Source of the DNA: Archangium gephyra
GTDB taxonomy: Bacteria > Myxococcota > Myxococcia > Myxococcales > Myxococcaceae
DNA: 64,000 bases
Reading direction: 5' to 3'
Assembly (NCBI GenBank): GCA_003243425.1
Contig: QFQP01000002.1
Coordinates: 459,649-523,648, forward strand
This document shows, in pieces, positions 1 to 8,407 of this stretch. Both the position numbers and the translations under genes were made by a program. The notes under the pieces were generated by a model, which saw only the letters and a list, made by a program, of their open reading frames with translations, searched no databases and was not told where the DNA came from. How positions within the stretch are numbered: position 1 is the stretch's first letter; each line of letters opens with the position of its first letter.

Positions 1-129
1 CCTTTGCCGATGACCGACGTACCGGAGGATGAAGTTGTAGACCGGCCCTCGGTGGCGCTGGACGAGCGTCGCAAACGCTCGAGCGTCACCGGACTTGAAA
101 GCGAGCATGAGTTGCTCGTCCGAAGTCAC
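1..129 (-). CDS. ECF-type RNA polymerase sigma factor, N-terminal part (runs off the window)
   Basis: The reverse strand from a GTG at 129 is open to the window edge, giving 43 residues that begin VTSDEQLMLAFKSGDARAF and continue LVQRHRGPVYNFILRYVGHR. This is the typical start of region 2 of an extracytoplasmic-function sigma-70 factor (D/E-x-x-L-M-x-A-F-xx-GD-xx-AF-xx-LV-xRHxxxVYNF). An in-frame ATG lies at 108, but the GTG keeps the usual TSDEQLM N-terminus. The remaining sigma domains and any anti-sigma gene are outside the window. It follows the DUF2085 gene on the same strand after about 60 bp. The family is fairly clear from the motif; the specific regulon cannot be told. Confidence 0.72.
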   Translation of the reverse strand, partial: MTSDEQLMLAFKSGDARAFATLVQRHRGPVYNFILRYVGHRQR

Positions 130-190
130 AGGTCCCAACCGAATCCTCGTTCTGTCGTGCCCATTTGAACGAATGGGCCGCGCAAGTGAT

Positions 191-598
191 CTACCGGCGA
201 CGGTTTTGCCGATAAGTCGCGAAAAATACAGGGAAAGCCACCAGCAGCACCACGGCCGCCTGGGCCAGCAGCACGCCGGGCCACGGCGTGAGGAAATGAA
301 CGAACAGGCTCCTGCCGAGCGCGATTCCGAGCAGAACGCCGGTGAAGGTGCGCCAGACGTTCGAAAAGCGCCCCGGCCGGAAGCGGCCCAGCGCCCAGTC
401 GATCGTCGCCGGAAGCATCAAGCCAACACCGACAAGCAGATCGACCGGGTGTTCCACGGGAGCGCGAAACGTCGCCTGCAGAGCGATGGCGAGCAGCACC
501 GTCGGGTAGGTGCCCAGACACCGCGCGCACACGTGAACCGAACCGAACCGGTAGCAGCGGTTCAACTCGTCGGGACCGTGGTGACTGAGCCAGAACAT
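191..598 (-). CDS. DUF2085 family small membrane protein
   Basis: About 135 residues with three or four hydrophobic segments. The N-terminus carries the DUF2085 signature FWLSHHGPDELNRCYRF followed by VHVCARCLGTYP, with Cys residues spaced C-x(9)-C-x(2)-C next to a His pair, which could bind a metal. The ATG at 598 was chosen because it lies one base after the stop of the upstream ATPase gene, and a longer upstream extension would read through that gene and is low quality. It is the last gene of the peptide-importer operon and is followed by an ECF sigma factor gene. The function of the family is not known. Confidence 0.75.
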   Translation of the reverse strand: MFWLSHHGPDELNRCYRFGSVHVCARCLGTYPTVLLAIALQATFRAPVEHPVDLLVGVGLMLPATIDWALGRFRPGRFSNVWRTFTGVLLGIALGRSLFVHFLTPWPGVLLAQAAVVLLVAFPVFFATYRQNRRR

Positions 599-599
599 G

Positions 600-1313
600 T
601 CAGCGGGAAGCCACCAGTTGCTTCGTGTACGGGTGCTGCGGCGCGGAGAGGATCGCGTCGACACTTCCCTGCTCGACCAGTTGGCCATCGCGCATGACCA
701 GCACGCGCGAGCACAGATGCGCGACGACGGCCAGATCGTGGGTGATGACGAGGAACGCGAGCGAGCGCGCGGCCGCGAGCTGGTTGAGCAGATTCAGGAC
801 CTGCGCCTGCACGCTGACGTCGAGGGCGGACACGGGCTCGTCGAGCAGCAGGACCTCGGGGTCGAGCGCGAGCGCACGCGCCAGGTTCACGCGCTGGCGT
901 TGACCGACGCTCAGCTCGCGCGGAAATCGCGGCAACAGCTCCGGAGACAACTGCACCTGCGAGAGCAGCGAGCCGAGGTCGGGCTTCGGCATTCCGTGAA
1001 TCGTGAACGGTTCGAGGAGCGAGCCTTGAATCGTCATGCGCGGGTCGAGCGCGGCGCCGACGTCTTGAAAGACCGGCTGAAAACGGCGCCGAAGCTGCTT
1101 CGAGGCGCCGTGCATCGGCTGGCCGTCGAAGCTCACCGTGCCGCTCGCGAGCGGTTCGAGGCCGAGCAAGGCCCGCGCGAGTGACGACTTCCCGCTGCCC
1201 GATTCACCGATGAGGCCGAGGCGTTCCCCGCGGCGCAGCTGCAGCGACACGCCACGAACGGCTTCGCGCGTGCCGTAGCTGACCCGGACCTCGCGCGCGT
1301 CAAGCAAGGTCAT
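600..1313 (-). CDS. Oligopeptide/dipeptide ABC transporter ATP-binding protein (OppF/DppF type)
   Basis: A 237-residue ABC ATPase that would power peptide uptake through the permeases encoded upstream. Walker A is GESGSGKSS, the signature loop reads LSVGQRQRV (S-V in place of the more common S-G-G) and Walker B is VLLLDEPVSALD, followed by the H-loop VITHDL. The end QHPYTKQLV is the conserved end of OppF/DppF subunits, though the usual extra C-terminal oligopeptide-binding region is short. The ATG at 1313 overlaps the preceding TGA as ATGA, which fixes the start; an upstream extension is not needed. It pairs with the neighbouring OppD-type ATPase. Confidence 0.9.
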   Translation of the reverse strand: MTLLDAREVRVSYGTREAVRGVSLQLRRGERLGLIGESGSGKSSLARALLGLEPLASGTVSFDGQPMHGASKQLRRRFQPVFQDVGAALDPRMTIQGSLLEPFTIHGMPKPDLGSLLSQVQLSPELLPRFPRELSVGQRQRVNLARALALDPEVLLLDEPVSALDVSVQAQVLNLLNQLAAARSLAFLVITHDLAVVAHLCSRVLVMRDGQLVEQGSVDAILSAPQHPYTKQLVASR

Positions 1314-2167
1314 GGGGCCACCGGGAAGAAGCAGGCCACGCCGTCGATCAGCGCCGGCGCCGCGGCGCTGCACTTCGCCTGCGCGCGTGGACACCGGGGG
1401 TGAAAACGGCAGCCGGCGATCACCTCGCTGGCGAGAGGAACCGCGCCGGGAATGGTCGGCAGCGGAGCGCCCGCGGAGTGGGCCGCCGGGTTCGCGGCCA
1501 ACAACGCCGCCGTGTACGGATGACGCGGAGCCGACAGCACGGTGGACGTGAGCCCGTGTTCGACCACCGCGCCGGCGTACATCACGGAGACGTCGTCGCT
1601 GGCGTCCCGAACCGCGTGAAGGTCGTGCGTGATGAGCCACACCGCAAGGCCGCGATCGCGCGCGAGGCGGCGCAGCAGCTCGAGCACCACGTTTCGCGTC
1701 GAGGCATCGAGCGCCGTGGTTGGCTCATCGGCGATCAACACGCGCGGATTCGCGGCGAGCGCACAGGCGATCGCCACGCGCTGACGCTGACCGCCCGAGA
1801 GCTGGTGCGGAAACGAACGCAGCCGCGGTTCGCCATCGTCAATGCCCACTTCGGCGAGCAGCTCGAGCGCGCGCCCTCGGGGTTGTCCGTGGACTTCCAG
1901 CGTCTCGTACAGCTGCGAGCCGACGCTCAGCACCGGGTTGAGCGCCGACAACGGCTCCTGCAACACCATCGCGGCTTCTTTCAGCGCGGGGCGATGGGTG
2001 ACGCGCGCGTCTTCCGGCTCGAGGCCCAGCACCGCGAGCGCTGAGATGGTCTTTCCGCTCCCCGATTCTCCGACGACCGCGTGCACACGACCGGGCGCCA
2101 ACGCGATGGAAAAATCACGAACCAGCAGCTGGCCGGCGAGCTCGACGCGCAGGCCGGAGACGTTCAC
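1310..2167 (-). CDS. Oligopeptide/dipeptide ABC transporter ATP-binding protein (OppD/DppD type)
   Basis: A 285-residue ABC ATPase with Walker A GESGSGKT, signature LSGGQRQRV, Walker B VLIADEPTTALD and the H-loop ITHDL. It ends with the oligopeptide-transporter C-terminal domain: HPYTAALL, then GCRFHPRCPRAQAKC, whose Cys residues in related proteins can hold an iron-sulfur cluster. The start is a GTG at 2167 that overlaps the stop of the MshEN gene as GTGA; the open frame continues upstream, but only through the coding region of that gene. It sits between the MshEN genes and the OppF-type gene in the importer operon. Confidence 0.9.
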   Translation of the reverse strand: MNVSGLRVELAGQLLVRDFSIALAPGRVHAVVGESGSGKTISALAVLGLEPEDARVTHRPALKEAAMVLQEPLSALNPVLSVGSQLYETLEVHGQPRGRALELLAEVGIDDGEPRLRSFPHQLSGGQRQRVAIACALAANPRVLIADEPTTALDASTRNVVLELLRRLARDRGLAVWLITHDLHAVRDASDDVSVMYAGAVVEHGLTSTVLSAPRHPYTAALLAANPAAHSAGAPLPTIPGAVPLASEVIAGCRFHPRCPRAQAKCSAAAPALIDGVACFFPVAP

Positions 2168-3288
2168 TTCTTCTGACCCAGCGCCGCGAGAATCTCGTCT
2201 TCGGTGACGATGCCACGAGCCAACAGCGCGCGCGTGAGGCCCACCACCAGCTTCGAGGGTGCGAGGTGATCGAGCGCGCCCGTCCACGCGTCGGCCGAGA
2301 CCGGCGCGGAGGAGGTCGCCGACGCGTTCAGCCAGTCGGGCAGCGACCCGGGCGAAGACGGGGACGATTCGACCGGCGCCGGCGTCGGCGTCGGCACGAC
2401 GGACGAGGGGCTCGTGAACGGCAGCGGTTGCGAAGGGACCAGCGCCCCGACGCTCACGCCGACTTCACGGCCGAACGGTGTCTCGACGACCGGCCCCGTA
2501 CCGCTTTCGACGATCAGGTCGAGCAACGGCCCGGTGCCCTCGCGAGGCACGGAGATCGGACCCGACGTGTCTTCTGGCGGGTGAATGATGACGGAGTCGG
2601 ACTCCACGGCAACCTGCCCCGTGAGGATCGGCCCCGACACCTCCGAGCTCACCACCTCCGGCAGTTCGGCACGAATGCCGGTGCGCGACGACTCGAGGTT
2701 CAGATCGCCGAAGAGATCTTCCGCCCTGGGGCCGGCTGCGGGCGAAGGGCGCGGCGCGATCGTCGGAGCCGCCGGCTGAACCGCGGCACCGTCTTCACTG
2801 CTCTCGAGGTCCAGCGAACCGAAGAGATCGTCAGCGAGCGCCGTCGACTTCGGGGCGGCCGGCTCGACGAACAGCCCGGACAAGGTGGCGTGCAGCGCGT
2901 CGATCTCATCGCCCGCGGCGACGTGCACGTGCACCTTCGACCACTGCTCCTCGAGCCGGTTCACCACCTCGAGGTTCGACAGATCCGCCATCGCGATCGA
3001 CAGCTCGGTGTCCTTCGATTCGAGCGGCACGAAGCGGTACTCGCGCTGCAGCTGCAGCGGTACGAGATCGAGCACCGCCTGCGGCAAGGCCGGCAGCTCG
3101 ACGAACGGGACCTGGTGCTGCTCGGCGAGCGCACGCGCCAGCTGCTGCGACGAGATCTTCCCGGTCGCGAGCAGCAGGTCACCGATGCGGTTGGGCTCGC
3201 CGGCGTTCTGATCGCGCAGCGCCTCCTCGATGTCGGCCTCGGCGGCCGCTCCGGTCTCCACGAGAATTTCCCCGAGCTTCTTACGCAT
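2164..3288 (-). CDS. MshEN (GspE N-terminal) domain protein, likely c-di-GMP responsive
   Basis: About 374 residues. Residues 1-60 contain two copies of the MshEN half-motif (KLGEILVETG...EALRDQ and RIGDLLLATGKISSQQLARALAEQ), followed by the rest of a type II secretion ATPase N-terminal domain (VPFVELPALPQAVLDLVPLQLQREYRFVPL). The middle is a long acidic, Pro/Ser-rich linker, and the C-terminus is a small helical region (GLTRALLARGIVTEDEILAAL). There is no Walker motif, so this is a stand-alone regulatory or adaptor protein rather than a secretion ATPase. MshEN motifs of this kind bind c-di-GMP in other proteins; binding here is inferred. A GTG at 3294 is an alternative start. Confidence 0.72.
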   Translation of the reverse strand: MRKKLGEILVETGAAAEADIEEALRDQNAGEPNRIGDLLLATGKISSQQLARALAEQHQVPFVELPALPQAVLDLVPLQLQREYRFVPLESKDTELSIAMADLSNLEVVNRLEEQWSKVHVHVAAGDEIDALHATLSGLFVEPAAPKSTALADDLFGSLDLESSEDGAAVQPAAPTIAPRPSPAAGPRAEDLFGDLNLESSRTGIRAELPEVVSSEVSGPILTGQVAVESDSVIIHPPEDTSGPISVPREGTGPLLDLIVESGTGPVVETPFGREVGVSVGALVPSQPLPFTSPSSVVPTPTPAPVESSPSSPGSLPDWLNASATSSAPVSADAWTGALDHLAPSKLVVGLTRALLARGIVTEDEILAALGQKK

Positions 3289-3300
3289 GGACACCGGCGG

Positions 3301-4065
3301 TCAGCGCTTGACCTTCGCCAGATATTCCTCGCGCGTGAAGACGCCCTTCTCGATCAGCAGCTCGACCATGCCCTTGAGCGCGGTGACTTCCTTTCGCTGC
3401 GCCTCTTCGATCGCGCGGAGCTGTTCGCTCGGGGTCTTTCCCTGCATCGAGGTGGGCAGCTCGCTGGCGGTCGCGGTGCGCGGCGGCGGCGGCGGCGCCG
3501 GAGGCACCCTGGCGACGGGGACCTGCGCTGACGAGGCGCGGCGCACGTCTTCGGTGTTCTTGATGACCGTGTGGCCTTGCGCGTCGACCAGCTTGAAGCT
3601 GCTCTCGACGTCGGAGCCGAGGTCGGCTTCGCCTTCGTAGAAGCGCGAGAACGCGCGCGCGATGGCCTGACGACCGGCCAGCTGCGAGGTGATGCGCAGC
3701 CGCGTGACCGAACGAAGCGTGTCGAGGTGCTTGAGGTTCTGCGGTTCTGCCATGGCGACCAGCAACGTCTTGCCGTCGTCACGCAGTTGCAGCGGCAGCA
3801 CCACGAGATCGCGCGCGACTTCGGGGGGCACTTTTCCGCGCACGTGCGGCGGAATTCCCTGAATCGTCTCGAGATTCACCGAGGGCACGTTCATCTGCTT
3901 GCTGAGCGCCTTCACCAGCATGTCTTCGGTGAGGAAGTTCATGCGAACCAGCAACTCACCGAGCTTGCCGCCCCACTTTTGTTGTTCCGCGAGCGCCGCT
4001 TTGAGTTGGCTCTCGCTGATCACCTTGGCTTTGACGAGGAGATCGCCGAGTCGGATGGAGGCCAT
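3301..4065 (-). CDS. MshEN (GspE N-terminal) domain protein, likely c-di-GMP responsive
   Basis: A 254-residue protein starting at the ATG at 4065. Residues 4-54 hold two tandem 24-residue MshEN motifs, RLGDLLVKAKVISESQLK...EQ and KLGELLVRMNFLTEDMLVKAL..Q, with the expected R/K-L-G and terminal L-xxx-L-xx-Q positions. The usual Gly after the first hydrophobic block is replaced by Ala in the first copy. The GspE-N fold continues (VPPEVARDLVVLPLQLRDDGKTLLVAMAEPQNL) to about residue 150. A Pro-rich linker and a short helical tail (LLIEKGVFTREEYLAKVKR) follow. No ATPase domain is present. It is the first of two consecutive MshEN genes placed between the permease and ATPase genes. Confidence 0.75.
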   Translation of the reverse strand: MASIRLGDLLVKAKVISESQLKAALAEQQKWGGKLGELLVRMNFLTEDMLVKALSKQMNVPSVNLETIQGIPPHVRGKVPPEVARDLVVLPLQLRDDGKTLLVAMAEPQNLKHLDTLRSVTRLRITSQLAGRQAIARAFSRFYEGEADLGSDVESSFKLVDAQGHTVIKNTEDVRRASSAQVPVARVPPAPPPPPRTATASELPTSMQGKTPSEQLRAIEEAQRKEVTALKGMVELLIEKGVFTREEYLAKVKR

Positions 4066-4079
4066 GAAGTGGCGGCAGT

Positions 4080-5057
4080 TTAGCCGTTCGGGGACGCCCG
4101 TCGACTTGTGTGCACGTCGGCCCCGAGGACGCGGCGGAGTGCCTCTCCGAGGCCGTTGACCGTCAGCACGGTTCCCGCGATGGCCAGCCCGGGGAACACG
4201 GCCAGCCACCACGCGCCGGGGTGCTGCAATGTTCGGTGCGCTTCGGTCAGCAATTCGCCCCAGCTGGCCGTGGGCGGCGCGACGCCAATGCCCAGGAACG
4301 ACAGCGCGGTCTCGAGAAGAATGGCCGAGCCGACCCCGAAGGTGGCGACGACCAGCACCGGTCCGATGGCGTTGGGCAGCAGATGCCGCGCGATGATTCG
4401 GGCGGGTGACGCGCCCAGCGCACGGGCGGCGAGCACGTATTCGCGCGTCGACAGCGACAAGACCTCGGCGCGAACCAGGCGGGCCACCTCGGTCCACCGC
4501 GTGAGGCCGAGCGCGATCACCAGCGGCCACAACGACTGCGTTCGCAGCACCGCCATCAGGGCGATGAGAAAGAAGACCAGCGGGAAGGTCTGCATCACTT
4601 CGACGACGCGCGAGAGCACCGCGTCGGTCTTGCCGCCGAGGTAGCCGCTCACGCCGCCGATGAGCAGGCCGATGCCCAGCGCGATCACCATGGTGAAGAA
4701 CGCCACGAACAACGACACGCGTGCGCCGTGAACGAGCCGGGCTGCGACGTCACGACCGAGTTCGTCGGTGCCCAGCCAATGCGCCTGGTCAGGTGCCCAC
4801 GGTGGCGGCTCGTCACGCAGCTCGCCGGTCGAGGCCAGCGTCTGCAACGGGCCCCACGGAATCGGCGTGCGCACGGACCACTCGGGCGTCTTGCCGACGA
4901 GCTCACGAGGCCGCGTCAGGCACGGCAACACGTACGTTCTGCCATCGAGGCGGGCGATCAACGGGAGGTCCGACGCGAGCAGATCTGCGCCCACCGCGAC
5001 GAACACCAGCGTCGCGAGCACCGCGAGCCACCACCTGCCCCGGCGATCCAGCGTCAC
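4080..5057 (-). CDS. Oligopeptide ABC transporter permease (OppC/DppC type)
   Basis: A 325-residue inner-membrane permease with an N-terminal transmembrane segment, a periplasmic loop and the binding-protein-dependent transport core. The OppC entry motif HWLGTDELGRDVAARLVHGARVSL is complete, as is the EAA-loop equivalent REYVLAARALGASPARIIARHLLPN and the family end ETALSFLGIGVAPPTASWGELL. The start is a GTG at 5057 overlapping the OppB stop as GTGA. The periplasmic stretch before the GTDELGRD motif is longer than in many OppC proteins (roughly residues 30-95). It partners the OppB-type gene immediately upstream. Confidence 0.92.
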   Translation of the reverse strand: MTLDRRGRWWLAVLATLVFVAVGADLLASDLPLIARLDGRTYVLPCLTRPRELVGKTPEWSVRTPIPWGPLQTLASTGELRDEPPPWAPDQAHWLGTDELGRDVAARLVHGARVSLFVAFFTMVIALGIGLLIGGVSGYLGGKTDAVLSRVVEVMQTFPLVFFLIALMAVLRTQSLWPLVIALGLTRWTEVARLVRAEVLSLSTREYVLAARALGASPARIIARHLLPNAIGPVLVVATFGVGSAILLETALSFLGIGVAPPTASWGELLTEAHRTLQHPGAWWLAVFPGLAIAGTVLTVNGLGEALRRVLGADVHTSRRASPNG

Positions 5058-5989
5058 GCCGTCTTCTCCAGGCGAATGCGCGGGTCGATGAAGGCGTAGG
5101 CGAGGTCGACGAGCAGCATCGACAGCATCGTGACCAACGCCATCACCGTCGCCGCGCCCATCACCGTCGGGTAGTCGCGGCTGCCGATCGACTCGAAGGC
5201 CAGCAGCCCCATTCCGGGAATGCCGAAGATGCGCTCGATGACGACGCTGCCTCCGACGAGATGCGGGAGGTGCAGACCCAGCATCGTCACCACCGGCAGC
5301 AGCGAATTCCGCAGCGCGTGCTTCCACACCACACGACGTTCAGGAATTCCGCGCGCGCGAGCCGCCTTCACATAATCCTGGCTCAGCGCTTCGTTCATCG
5401 CGCTGCGAACCTGCCGCGTCGCGACCACCAGCGTGGGCCACGTCAGACAGATCACCGGCAGCACGAAGCCACCGTCGGCGAGCCCCTGCACCGGGAACCA
5501 CTGAAAGAACCCCGGGCTCGCGAACAGCAGCAACAACATCACCGCGATCCAGAACGAAGGAATGCTCCAGGCGGCGACGAGGGTGAACTCGAGCGCGCGC
5601 GCCCAGCGACGACGGCGATGCACCGCGAGCTGAACGCCGAGCGGCACCGCGACCCCGAAGCCCAGGAGCAACGCGAGGCCAGCGACCAGCGCGGTTCGCG
5701 GGAGCGCCTCGGTGAGCTTCTCGGTCACCGGTCGTTGATCGACGAACGAGCGGCCGAAATCGAACCGCACCACGCGTGACAACCACCGCGCGAACTGCAC
5801 CGGCACCGGAGCATCGAGGCCCTTCGCGGCGCGCTGTTGCTCGATGGCCTGCTGCGGCGAGACCACGTTCTCGAGATCGAGCTGAAACGGGTCTCCCGGA
5901 GCCCACTGCGCGATGGCGAAGGTGAGCAGCGTGATGCCGAGGAAGGTCGGAAGCATCAACAACACGCGCCGCAGCAGGTACCGCTTCAC
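5054..5989 (-). CDS. Oligopeptide ABC transporter permease (OppB/DppB type)
   Basis: About 311 residues with six predicted transmembrane segments. The family start YLLRRVLLMLPTFLGITLLTFAIAQWAPGDP and the EAA loop QDYVKAARARGIPERRVVWKHALRNSLLPVVTMLG are intact, as is the C-terminal GGSVVIERIFGIPGMGLLAFESIGSRDYP block. Two GTG starts are possible: 5989, which overlaps the binding-protein stop as GTGA in the style of the rest of the operon, and 6001, which adds four residues. The first is preferred. It forms the translocation pore with the OppC-type protein. Confidence 0.92.
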   Translation of the reverse strand: MKRYLLRRVLLMLPTFLGITLLTFAIAQWAPGDPFQLDLENVVSPQQAIEQQRAAKGLDAPVPVQFARWLSRVVRFDFGRSFVDQRPVTEKLTEALPRTALVAGLALLLGFGVAVPLGVQLAVHRRRRWARALEFTLVAAWSIPSFWIAVMLLLLFASPGFFQWFPVQGLADGGFVLPVICLTWPTLVVATRQVRSAMNEALSQDYVKAARARGIPERRVVWKHALRNSLLPVVTMLGLHLPHLVGGSVVIERIFGIPGMGLLAFESIGSRDYPTVMGAATVMALVTMLSMLLVDLAYAFIDPRIRLEKTA

Positions 5990-7572
5990 TTTGAAATCCA
6001 CAGCGACGACAGGTCGTACCAGGCCAGCGACGGCTTCACGTTCTGCACGTTGCGGCGAAAGGCATCGAGCGTCGGCGTGCGCGTGAGAAAGAGGTAGGCC
6101 TGATCTGCGTACACGCGGCGGTGAACTTCGCGTTCCATCGCGATGCGCTCTTCGGGGTTCCAGGTGACGCGCAGTTTCTCGAGCAGCACGTCGACCTCGG
6201 GGTTCGAGTAGCCGACGAAGTTGGAGCCGTCGTCACGCTGCGATGAATGGAAGTTCTGGAAGTTGTCCTGCACGTCGGTCGGCGACGACCAGCTCAACGC
6301 CATGGCGTCGAAGTCGTGCGGACGAACGCGCGACATGTACGCCGACACGTCGACGGTCTCGATGTGCGCGTCGATGCCCGCGTCTTTGAGCACGTCGAGG
6401 TAGATGGGCAGGAGCTTCGCCATGCGCACCGACTGGGCAGGCACGAGGAACGAGAACGTGAACTTCTGGCCTTCGCGCTCGAGAACCCCGTCGTCGTCTT
6501 CGTCTTTCCAGCCCGCGTTCTTGAGCAGTTCCTTCGCCGCTTCAGGCTCGAAGGCGATGGGCTCCACCTCCGGGTCACAGCTCTGCGAACCGGGGAAATA
6601 GGGGCAGGTCGTGGCGGGCTCGAGGTCGAGCGTGACGTTCTTCGCGATGAGCTCTGCGGGGTACAACATCGCCAGCGCGCGGCGCGTGTCGACATCGCGG
6701 AACATCGCGTGGCGCTGGTTGAAGCCGATCCACGAGTACGTGTTCTCCGAGAAGCGCACGCGTTGGTACTGCTGCCAGGACCACGGCTGCTTTTCCATGG
6801 CGCGCCAGTTCGCCGGCGACAAGCGCGTCATCACGTCGAACTCGCCGCGTTCCCACGCACGCAGCGCCGAGCCCTCGTCTTTCACGAAGCGGAACACCAC
6901 GCGCTGCACGTGCGCGCGGTCGTCGGCCTTCACGTACGAGAGCGAAACGCCCGGCTCCCATTTTTCGAACCGGAACGGGCCGGTGCCGATCGGCGCGCGG
7001 TGCACTTTGAGCGTGTCCCACTCACCCTCGAGCGCATGCGCCGGCATGATCGGCACCGACGACACCAGCGTGTACTCGGAGAAATACGAAGGCCTGCTCC
7101 AGCGCACGATGACGCGATGCGGGTCGGGCGTTTCGATGCCGTCGATCAAATCGAGCGACGTTCTCAGCACCGTCGACGCGTTGTCGGGCGCGATTATCAC
7201 CTCGAGCGTGGCCTTCACGTCGCCCGACGTGAACGGCGTACCGTCGTGGAACTTGATGCCCTTCTTGAGCTCGATGGTGGTGACGGTGTGCTCGTCGTTG
7301 GTCGACCACTTCTCGGCGAGCCGCCCGGCGAGCGTCTCGTACACGGGCCCGACGGTGATGCGCGTCATCGTGCCTTCTGCGAAGCGATCGTGGAGGCGCG
7401 TGAGGCCCGCGGGCTCGAGCGGCAGTCGAATGGTGAGCGTGCCGCCGTTGACGGGCGTGCCCTGCGTGAGCGCCCTGCCCTCGAGCCACGCCTCGTCAGG
7501 AGACGACGGCAGCGCGTCGGGCTTCTTGCAGCCCGCGACGAAGAGAACGGCGATGAGCCAGGCGCGAATCAC
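5986..7572 (-). CDS. Peptide-type ABC transporter substrate-binding lipoprotein (SBP_bac_5)
   Basis: A 528-residue family 5 solute-binding protein. A short signal sequence ends in a lipobox (LFVAGC, Cys at residue 15), so the protein should be a lipoprotein. The family features GGTLTIRLPLEPAGL, LAEKWSTNDEHTVTTIELKKGIKFHDGTPFTSGDV and a late PTDVQDNFQNF...NFVGYSNPEVDVLLEKLR block are all present. The start is a GTG at 7572 that overlaps the upstream stop as GTGA. Peptides are the usual ligands of the family, but other ligands (nickel, heme, sugars, opines) occur, so the substrate is not certain. Confidence 0.9.
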   Translation of the reverse strand: MIRAWLIAVLFVAGCKKPDALPSSPDEAWLEGRALTQGTPVNGGTLTIRLPLEPAGLTRLHDRFAEGTMTRITVGPVYETLAGRLAEKWSTNDEHTVTTIELKKGIKFHDGTPFTSGDVKATLEVIIAPDNASTVLRTSLDLIDGIETPDPHRVIVRWSRPSYFSEYTLVSSVPIMPAHALEGEWDTLKVHRAPIGTGPFRFEKWEPGVSLSYVKADDRAHVQRVVFRFVKDEGSALRAWERGEFDVMTRLSPANWRAMEKQPWSWQQYQRVRFSENTYSWIGFNQRHAMFRDVDTRRALAMLYPAELIAKNVTLDLEPATTCPYFPGSQSCDPEVEPIAFEPEAAKELLKNAGWKDEDDDGVLEREGQKFTFSFLVPAQSVRMAKLLPIYLDVLKDAGIDAHIETVDVSAYMSRVRPHDFDAMALSWSSPTDVQDNFQNFHSSQRDDGSNFVGYSNPEVDVLLEKLRVTWNPEERIAMEREVHRRVYADQAYLFLTRTPTLDAFRRNVQNVKPSLAWYDLSSLWISK

Positions 7573-8366
7573 TGCGGCGCAGGTTGGCCCGGAAAGCCGC
7601 TGCCATCCACTTCGACGACGGGAATGTCTTCCGGTGCCTGCAGCTCGAACATGGTGAGGTCGGGCGGCTCATTGAGGGTGACCGACTTGAGCGAGAGCTC
7701 CACCGAGGTCTTCGCCTTCGGCGCTTTGAGGAAGACGGTCTTCGGGAAGTTCTGACCGTCGAGGTCCGAGAACGCGAGCTCGTAGGCGTCGATGCCTTCG
7801 ACCATGCTCTTCACCACGCGGTAGCTCGGCGGCTGCACGTGCAGTGTCTGCTTCACGGAGCCCTTCTGCAGCGTGAGCACGAAGACCTGATCATCGAAGC
7901 GCATGGACAACGACTCGTGCGCGATGCGCGGCGCACGGCCGAGCATCACGGCCGCGAGCTCCGAGGGCGGCATCACCACCGGCAGAAACTTGCCCAGATT
8001 CGGCGCCGTCGCCGGCCCACGGAAATACGTGTTCTCGGCGGCTTGATAGAGGCCGAAACGCTCGCCATCGGTCACGAACACGCCCTGTGGACGGCCGAAG
8101 AAATCGAGCTGCTCGATGTGCACCAGCGACGGCTGCGCGACGCCCACGAACAACGTCACCGAGCCCTTGCCCTGCGGCGAATCGACGAACAACTTCGCGT
8201 CGCCCTTGATCGAGGTGATCTGCGCTTCGACCTGTTCGATTCGCGCGAGCAGATCCTCAGCAGATTTCGGTTCACCGTCGCGACCGAACTCAACCCGCTT
8301 CGGCGGGCAGGCGGTCAACAACAGCGCAACGGGAAGGAAGAGGTACGCAGGGCGTTGAGCCAGCAT
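7569..8366 (-). CDS. DUF4292/LolA-like outer-membrane lipoprotein, first gene of importer operon
   Basis: A 265-residue lipoprotein: residues 1-19 form a signal peptide ending LLLTAC, with Cys at about residue 20. The mature part reads LLARIEQVEAQITSIKGDAKLFVDSPQGKGSVTLFVGVAQPSLVHIEQLDFFGRPQGVFVTDGERFGLY, the pattern of the DUF4292/LolA-like group with a beta-rich lipid-binding half-barrel fold. The ATG at 8366 has AAGG about 11 bases upstream; a GTG at 8378 is an alternative. It is divergent from the ExbB-like gene and appears to be the promoter-proximal gene of the leftward operon. The role, perhaps outer-membrane lipoprotein handling, is inferred. Confidence 0.7.
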   Translation of the reverse strand: MLAQRPAYLFLPVALLLTACPPKRVEFGRDGEPKSAEDLLARIEQVEAQITSIKGDAKLFVDSPQGKGSVTLFVGVAQPSLVHIEQLDFFGRPQGVFVTDGERFGLYQAAENTYFRGPATAPNLGKFLPVVMPPSELAAVMLGRAPRIAHESLSMRFDDQVFVLTLQKGSVKQTLHVQPPSYRVVKSMVEGIDAYELAFSDLDGQNFPKTVFLKAPKAKTSVELSLKSVTLNEPPDLTMFELQAPEDIPVVEVDGSGFPGQPAPQ

Positions 8367-8407
8367 GGCGGCTGCCACCTTAAGTCGCTAAGAGCGGGTT
8401 CACTTCA

